Shown: positions 22,895 through 27,614 of the stretch, piece after piece
How positions within the stretch are numbered: position 1 is the first letter of the stretch
How the letters are laid out: each line of letters starts with the position of its first letter
Assembly: GCA_964627045.1 (NCBI GenBank)
Contig: CAZVIK010000033.1
Coordinates: forward strand, 1-27,614
DNA length: 27,614 nt
Direction: 5' to 3'
DNA from: CAZVIK01 sp964627045
GTDB lineage: Bacteria; Acidobacteriota; Terriglobia; Bryobacterales; Bryobacteraceae
The notes under the pieces: model-generated
Seen by the model: the letters and a program-made list of their open reading frames with translations, nothing else
Told to the model about the DNA's origin: nothing
The model's database searches: none
Position numbers and translations under genes: made by a program

Positions 22895-24229
22895 ATGGCA
22901 ACACCAGTAGAAATGCCGAAGCTCGGCAACACGGTCGAGGAGTGCATCCTCGCCGGGTGGAGAAAAAAGAAAGGGGAGAGCGTCGCCGAAGGCGATATCC
23001 TTGCGGACATTGAAACCGACAAGGCAACCTTCGAGTTGACCTCTCCCGCCGGCGGGACCTTCCTGGAGGCTTTCTTCGGGGAGGGCTCGCTGGTTCCGGT
23101 CTACGCCAACGTGTGCGTGATCGGCGCCCCCGGCGAGAACGTCGAAGCATTCCGGCCGAAACCGGTTGCCGCGGCTGCTCCAGTCAAGGCCGCTCCGGCG
23201 GCCTCTCCCGCCACAACGCCTGTCCACCGTCCCGCCGCCGTTACCGCGGCGGTCCCGGCCGTTTCGGCCCCGGCGCCGGCGGTCCAGGCCGCACCGTCGC
23301 AGATTTACGCCAGCCCTCGCGCCCGGCGGTTCGCCGCCGAGCGCGGCCTGGCGCTTCCCGCCACTCCCGGTTCCGGTCCAGGCGGCCGAATCCTCGAAGA
23401 GGATGTCCGGGCGCTCTATCAGGGCTCGCCCCGCGTCTCCTCTCTCGCCAAGAAGCACCTCGAAGCTGGGTGGGAATTGAAGGGCGCCGGTTCCGGGATG
23501 GGCCGCATGGTGCTGGCCCGAGACCTCGGCGAACCGCCCATCCGCATGTCCAAGATCCGGGAAACCACCGCGCGCCGGATGCGCGAGTCTCTCGCGACCA
23601 CGGCCCAATACACGCTGAACAGCGCCGCCGATGCCCGGGGGCTTTTGTCGCTGCGCAAGAAGGTCAAGGCCGCGCGGGACAAGGGCGCCGCCGTCGCCGA
23701 CATCACCATTAACGATGCCGTGATGTTCGCCGTCATCCACGCGCTCAAGCAGATGCCCGAGTTGAACTGCGAGTTGATCGACGGCAAGATCTACCGCCGC
23801 TCGGAGATCCACCTTGGTTTCGCTTGCGATACCGAGAAGGGACTCCTGGTTCCGGTGGTTCGCAACTGCGAGAAGATCTCCATCAACGAGTTGTCCGGGC
23901 AGATCAAGGCTCTGGCCGCCCAGGCGCAGCAGGGCTCGCTCGGTGCCGACGATATGGCCGGGGCCACCTTCACGATCAGCAATCTCGGCAATCTCGGCAT
24001 AACCTCTTTTACCCCCATCCTGAACCCGCCGCAGGTAGCGATTCTCGGCGTGGACACTATCGAACCCAGGCCCGTGCGGCAAAAAAGCCGGGTCGTGTTC
24101 GTGGACCATATCGGTCTTTCCCTCACCTGCGATCACCAGATCATTGACGGCGCGCCCGGCGCGCGGTTCCTCAAGGTTCTGCGGGAGCAGATCGAGAAGA
24201 TCGAATCCATCGTGGATTTGAAGCTGTAG
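22895..24229 (+). CDS. 2-oxoacid dehydrogenase complex E2 (dihydrolipoamide acyltransferase)
   Basis: The 444-residue acyltransferase core of a 2-oxoacid dehydrogenase complex. One lipoyl domain (about 1-80; lipoyl Lys43 in IETDKATFEL) is followed by an Ala/Pro-rich linker, an E3/E1-binding domain (about 139-175, ASPRARRFAAERG...GPGGRILEEDV), a second, similar binding-domain-like segment (about 178-211, SPRVSSLAKKH...GSGMGRMVLARDL), then the catalytic domain (about 215-444) with the active site DHQIIDG (His414, Asp418). It moves the acyl group from lipoamide to CoA. GGAAGGA precedes ATG. E3 and E1 follow at once, so the complex is encoded together. Pyruvate, branched-chain oxoacid or acetoin cannot be told apart from this. 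Confidence 0.93.
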   Translation: MATPVEMPKLGNTVEECILAGWRKKKGESVAEGDILADIETDKATFELTSPAGGTFLEAFFGEGSLVPVYANVCVIGAPGENVEAFRPKPVAAAAPVKAAPAASPATTPVHRPAAVTAAVPAVSAPAPAVQAAPSQIYASPRARRFAAERGLALPATPGSGPGGRILEEDVRALYQGSPRVSSLAKKHLEAGWELKGAGSGMGRMVLARDLGEPPIRMSKIRETTARRMRESLATTAQYTLNSAADARGLLSLRKKVKAARDKGAAVADITINDAVMFAVIHALKQMPELNCELIDGKIYRRSEIHLGFACDTEKGLLVPVVRNCEKISINELSGQIKALAAQAQQGSLGADDMAGATFTISNLGNLGITSFTPILNPPQVAILGVDTIEPRPVRQKSRVVFVDHIGLSLTCDHQIIDGAPGARFLKVLREQIEKIESIVDLKL

Positions 24230-24239
24230 GAGAAAGCGA

Positions 24240-25586
24240 ATGTACGATCTGATTGTGATTGGCGCCGGTCCCGGCGGCTACGAAGCAGCCGCGCGAGCCG
24301 GACGCCTCGGCAAGAAGACGGCCGTCATCGAGCGGCAATACATCGGCGGAACCTGCCTGAACGTCGGTTGCATCCCCACTAAAGTATTTCTGAAATCATC
24401 CAAACTTATAACCGACTGTAAGCATGGCCTCACTTTCGGCGTTCAGGTTCCCTCTGCCACGCTCGATTTCGCCGCGCTTCTGGAGCGCAAGAACAAAGTT
24501 GTCGGAACGCTGACGCAGGGCGTCGAGACCCTGCTGAAGCGCCATAAGGTGGACATCATCCGCGGGCACGCGAAGCTGAACGGACGGAATACCGTCGAGG
24601 TCGGCTCGGAGTCCTATACGGCGAAGAACATCCTCATCGCCACGGGCTCCGCGCCCGCCGTCCCGCCGATTCCGGGCCTGGCCGAAGCCGGCGTGCTCGA
24701 CTCCAATTCGGTCTTCGAACTGTCCGCTCTCCCGGCCCGCGTGGCCGTGATCGGCGGCGGCTACATCGGCCTGGAGTTCGCCAGTTTCTTCGCCGGCGCC
24801 GGAAGCCGGGTGACGGTGATCGAGATGCTCCCGCAGATCGCGGCCGGTTGCGATCGTGACATCTCCAGCCGCCTTCTGCAAGACCTGAAGAAACAGGGGA
24901 TCGACGTGAAGGTCTCCTCCAAGGTCACCGCGGTCGCCAAAGGCAAAGTCGATTACGTCGATAGCGAGGGCGCCGCGGCCAGTCTGGACGTGGACTGTAT
25001 TCTCAACGCCACCGGCCGCGTGCCGGTGCTCGACGGCCTCGGCCTGGAAGAGGCCGGCGTCGATTTCGACAAGCGGGGCATCAAGACCTCGGACCGCGGC
25101 AAGACCAGCGTTCCGGGTATCTGGGCCTGCGGCGACGTCACCGGCCGGCGCCAGTTGGCTCACGCGGCTACCCGCGAAGGGTTGGTGGCGGTCGCCAACA
25201 TGTTCGGCGGCGACCAGCGCATCCGCTACGACGCCATCCCCTCGGTGATCTACACGCATCCGGAAGTGGCCTCGGTCGGCAAGACCGAAGAAGAGTTGAA
25301 GTCGCAGGGAATCGAGTATAAGAAGTCAATTTCTCCGATGGCGTTGTCCGGGCGGTATCTGCTCGAAAACGCCGGCGGGGCGGGAGTCGCCAAGGTTCTG
25401 GTGGGCGCGAAGTACGGCGAGATTCTGGGTGTTCATATCATCGGGGATCTTTCGAGCGAATTCATCGTCGCCGCCGCCGCCATGATCGAATCCGAAATGT
25501 GCGTCTCCGACGTGGCCGAAATCGTCTTCCCGCACCCCACGGTGTCGGAAGCCATGAAGGAGGCGATCCTCCGCGCGGCCGAATAG
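24240..25586 (+). CDS. lpdA: Dihydrolipoyl dehydrogenase (E3)
   Basis: The 448-residue flavoprotein re-oxidises dihydrolipoamide on E2, giving electrons to NAD+. FAD binding: IVIGAGPGGYEAA (6-18); redox disulfide: GGTCLNVGCIPTK (Cys39, Cys44); NAD-binding Rossmann: VIGGGYIGLEFASFFAGAG; second FAD signature: GIWACGDVTG; C-terminal dimerisation domain with the catalytic His432-Glu437 pair in FPHPTVSEA. Length is slightly short for the family (about 460-475) but all catalytic parts are present. It starts 10 bases after the E2 stop with GGAGAA upstream, and its stop overlaps the strong ribosome site of the E1 gene. Confidence 0.95.
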   Translation: MYDLIVIGAGPGGYEAAARAGRLGKKTAVIERQYIGGTCLNVGCIPTKVFLKSSKLITDCKHGLTFGVQVPSATLDFAALLERKNKVVGTLTQGVETLLKRHKVDIIRGHAKLNGRNTVEVGSESYTAKNILIATGSAPAVPPIPGLAEAGVLDSNSVFELSALPARVAVIGGGYIGLEFASFFAGAGSRVTVIEMLPQIAAGCDRDISSRLLQDLKKQGIDVKVSSKVTAVAKGKVDYVDSEGAAASLDVDCILNATGRVPVLDGLGLEEAGVDFDKRGIKTSDRGKTSVPGIWACGDVTGRRQLAHAATREGLVAVANMFGGDQRIRYDAIPSVIYTHPEVASVGKTEEELKSQGIEYKKSISPMALSGRYLLENAGGAGVAKVLVGAKYGEILGVHIIGDLSSEFIVAAAAMIESEMCVSDVAEIVFPHPTVSEAMKEAILRAAE

Positions 25587-25593
25587 GAGGTGA
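25585..25593 (+). promoter_or_regulatory. Consensus ribosome-binding site of the E1 gene
   Basis: AGGAGGTGA matches the anti-Shine-Dalgarno sequence over nine bases. It shares two bases with the TAG stop of lpdA and stands seven bases before ATG 25601. It fixes the E1 start and suggests E1 is translated at a high rate relative to its neighbours. Confidence 0.8.
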
Positions 25594-25600
25594 CCGAAGC

Positions 25601-27614
25601 ATGCCAAAATCCCTTGTCATAGAACCCGAGGTAGCATTCGCCCGGGACCGCATTCATTTCACCGATATCGATGTCAACGCTTACGACCGCTCGATCGACG
25701 ACGAGTTGAAGGTCCACTCGAAGGACGACTTGGTCCACATGTTCCTGGACATGTGCGCCATCCGGCACTTCGAGCACATCATCAACGAGATCAAGATCAA
25801 AGGGGTCTTCAACGGAATCACTTATGACCACCGCGGCCCGGCGCACCTGTCGATGGGACAGGAAGCCGCCGCCGTCGGCATGGCCTTCTCGCTGACCCCC
25901 GACGATCACATTTACGGCTCCCACCGCAGCCACGGCGAGATTCTCGCCAAGGGCTTCTCCGCCATCCGCTGCATCGGCGACGAAGACCTGCTGAAGCTGA
26001 TGCGCTCCTACCTGGACGGGGCGATGCTCAAGCCGGCCGAAATCGGCCACTCCGGCTCGGTCCAGGATCTGGCGCGCCGCTTCCTGATCTACGGCGCGTA
26101 CGCCGAGATCTTCGCCCGCGACACCGGCTTCAATCGCGGCATGGGCGGTTCGATGCACGCCTTCTTTACGCCGTTCGGGATCTACCCGAACAACGCCATC
26201 GTGGGCGGCTCCGGCTCCATCGCTCCGGGCGCGGCTCTGTTCAAGCGCGTCAACCGCAAGCCCGGAATCGTCGTCTGCAACATCGGCGACGCCTCCTTCG
26301 GCTGCGGACCGGTCTGGGAAGGCATCACCTTCGCCGCGATGGACCAATACCGCAACCTCTGGGACCAGTCCCTGGGCGGCGGCCTCCCCATCATCTTCAA
26401 CTGCATGGACAACTTCTACGGGATGGGCGGGCAGCCTTGGGGCGAAACCATGGGTTGCAAGTTCATCGCGCGCATCGGCGCCGGGGTGAACCCCGACCAG
26501 ATGCACGCCGAACGGGTCAACGGCTACGATCCGCTCCCCGTCATCGACGCCATCCGGCGCAAGCGCCAGGCCATCCAGGAAGGCAAGGGGCCGGCGCTGC
26601 TCGATACGGTCACCTATCGCATCAGCGGCCACTCTCCCTCGGACGCTTCCAGCTACCGCAGCAAGGAGGAGATGGAAAAGTGGCTCAAGGCCGACGCGAT
26701 TCAGGCTTTCCACAAGCGGCTCGTCGACAGCGGCCACTTCTCGGGCGCGGCGCTGGACCAGGCGCGCGCCGGCGTCGAATCGACCGTCTTCCAGATGTTT
26801 AAGACCGCGGCCGAATTCGAGCATTCTCCCCGCATCCCCGTCAGTTCCGAGCTGGTCGACCGGGTGATGTTCTCCAACCGGCGGATCGAGAAGATGGACG
26901 ACCGCCAGCCCGAACTGAACCACCCGCTCAGCGAGAACCCGCGCGTCCAGCAGATCAAGGGCAAGATCCGCACGCCGGCCTTCGATGGCAAGCCGGTACC
27001 CAAGATGAAGGCGTTCAACGTTCGCGACGCCATCTTCGAGGCGATCGTGCACCGCTATTCGATCGACCCCACCCTGGTGGCCTTCGGCGAAGAGAACCGC
27101 GACTGGGGCGGCGCTTTCGCCGTTTATCGCGGCATGACCGAACTGCTGCCCTACCATCGCCTCTTCAATAGCCCCATTTCGGAAGCCGCCATTGTCGGCG
27201 CGGCGGTGGGCTACGGCCTGGAAGGCGGCCGCGCCATCGCCGAGTTGATGTACGCCGACTTCATGGGCCGCGCCGGCGACGAGATCTTCAACCAGCTTTC
27301 CAAGTGGCAGGCCATGTCGGGCGGCCTACTGACCATGTCGGTGGTGCTGCGCATTTCGGTCGGCGCCAAGTATGGCGCGCAGCACTCCCAGGATTGGACC
27401 GCCATGGCGGCCCACATCCCTGGATTGAAGGTCGTCTACCCGGTCACTCCTTACGACGCCAAGGGCATGATGAATGCGGCCCTGGCCGGCACCGACCCGG
27501 TGGTCTTCTTCGAAAGCCAGAAGGTTTACGACTACGGCGAGATGTTCGAGGAAGCGGGCGTGCCAGAAGGCTACTACGAGATCGACCTCTCGGAGCCCTC
27601 CATCAAGCGCCAGG
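25601..27614 (+). CDS. 2-oxoacid dehydrogenase E1, fused alpha and beta chains (partial, 3' end outside window)
   Basis: At least 671 residues are present and the frame is open to the window end. The alpha-like part (about 40-420) has SMGQEAAAVG, a DDHIYGSHRSHGE segment, GMGGSMHAFF, and a thiamine-diphosphate motif GDAS (229-232) ending at Asn271 (CMDNFYGMGG); the motif is longer than usual by about ten residues. The phosphorylation-loop-like YRISGHSPSDAS follows. The beta-like part begins near Phe472 (FNVRDAIFEAIVHRY) with FGEENRDWGG, NSPISEAAIVGAAVGYG and IAELMYADFMGRAGDEI. It decarboxylates a 2-oxoacid and acylates E2. Fused E1 chains of this type occur in several phyla. The last gene of the visible operon. 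Confidence 0.92.
   Translation, partial: MPKSLVIEPEVAFARDRIHFTDIDVNAYDRSIDDELKVHSKDDLVHMFLDMCAIRHFEHIINEIKIKGVFNGITYDHRGPAHLSMGQEAAAVGMAFSLTPDDHIYGSHRSHGEILAKGFSAIRCIGDEDLLKLMRSYLDGAMLKPAEIGHSGSVQDLARRFLIYGAYAEIFARDTGFNRGMGGSMHAFFTPFGIYPNNAIVGGSGSIAPGAALFKRVNRKPGIVVCNIGDASFGCGPVWEGITFAAMDQYRNLWDQSLGGGLPIIFNCMDNFYGMGGQPWGETMGCKFIARIGAGVNPDQMHAERVNGYDPLPVIDAIRRKRQAIQEGKGPALLDTVTYRISGHSPSDASSYRSKEEMEKWLKADAIQAFHKRLVDSGHFSGAALDQARAGVESTVFQMFKTAAEFEHSPRIPVSSELVDRVMFSNRRIEKMDDRQPELNHPLSENPRVQQIKGKIRTPAFDGKPVPKMKAFNVRDAIFEAIVHRYSIDPTLVAFGEENRDWGGAFAVYRGMTELLPYHRLFNSPISEAAIVGAAVGYGLEGGRAIAELMYADFMGRAGDEIFNQLSKWQAMSGGLLTMSVVLRISVGAKYGAQHSQDWTAMAAHIPGLKVVYPVTPYDAKGMMNAALAGTDPVVFFESQKVYDYGEMFEEAGVPEGYYEIDLSEPSIKRQ

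Noticed and set aside
25433..27157. A 574-codon minus-strand open frame opposite E3 and E1.
   Set aside because: It is a codon shadow of the E1 gene, whose translation has clear thiamine-diphosphate enzyme motifs throughout.

Overview
The window is GC-rich, tightly packed bacterial chromosome. The gene types suggest an Acidobacteriota genome of the Solibacter/Bryobacter kind: Tat-exported Gfo/Idh/MocA and TIM-barrel sugar enzymes, a DUF362 protein, an N-terminally extended Hfq-like protein, and a fused alpha-beta E1 dehydrogenase. This placement is inference from gene content; no rRNA or other phylogenetic marker is present. I see no tRNA, rRNA, CRISPR array, insertion sequence or phage gene, and no gene-free stretch longer than 300 bases.

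Layout. (1) 1-1856: the end of an Fe-S cluster assembly operon (hscA 3' end, iscX, a hairpin terminator), then an Hfq-like gene, a hotdog acyl-CoA thioesterase on the other strand, and a small TPR gene. (2) 10289-1869, minus strand: a nine-gene, translationally coupled operon. In transcription order it reads receiver, receiver-histidine kinase, receiver, hydB, hydG, hydD, hydA, Cache-HAMP histidine kinase, hydrogenase maturation protease. The hydrogenase is a cytoplasmic NAD(P)-linked [NiFe] enzyme of the sulfhydrogenase (group 3b) type. Enclosing it among four signalling genes, none with a DNA-binding domain, is the most striking feature here. (3) 10450-14851: housekeeping and conserved genes (ssb, an exported VWA-like protein coupled to an exported methyltransferase, rlmI, htpX). 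(4) 19019-15029, minus strand: a three-gene set of Tat-exported Gfo/Idh/MocA oxidoreductase, an unknown 434-residue protein, and a Tat-exported DUF362 protein. (5) 19238-27614, plus strand: a fucose-isomerase-like gene broken by two in-frame TAA codons, then a tight operon of Tat-exported TIM-barrel sugar isomerase/epimerase, transaldolase-family protein, E2 (apparently with two E3-binding domains), E3, and a fused E1 that runs off the window.

How they work together. HydA/HydD hold the NiFe site and the Fe-S relay; HydB/HydG carry electrons to FAD and NAD(P). The operon-end protease should trim the short tail of HydA after nickel insertion. The kinases and receivers probably sense redox state or a ligand and act on the hydrogenase or on an unseen partner. 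In the right-hand part, exported enzymes probably modify sugars outside the cytoplasm. The transaldolase-like enzyme next to a complete 2-oxoacid dehydrogenase complex suggests a dedicated route from a sugar (phosphate) to an acyl-CoA; the substrate cannot be read from the sequence.
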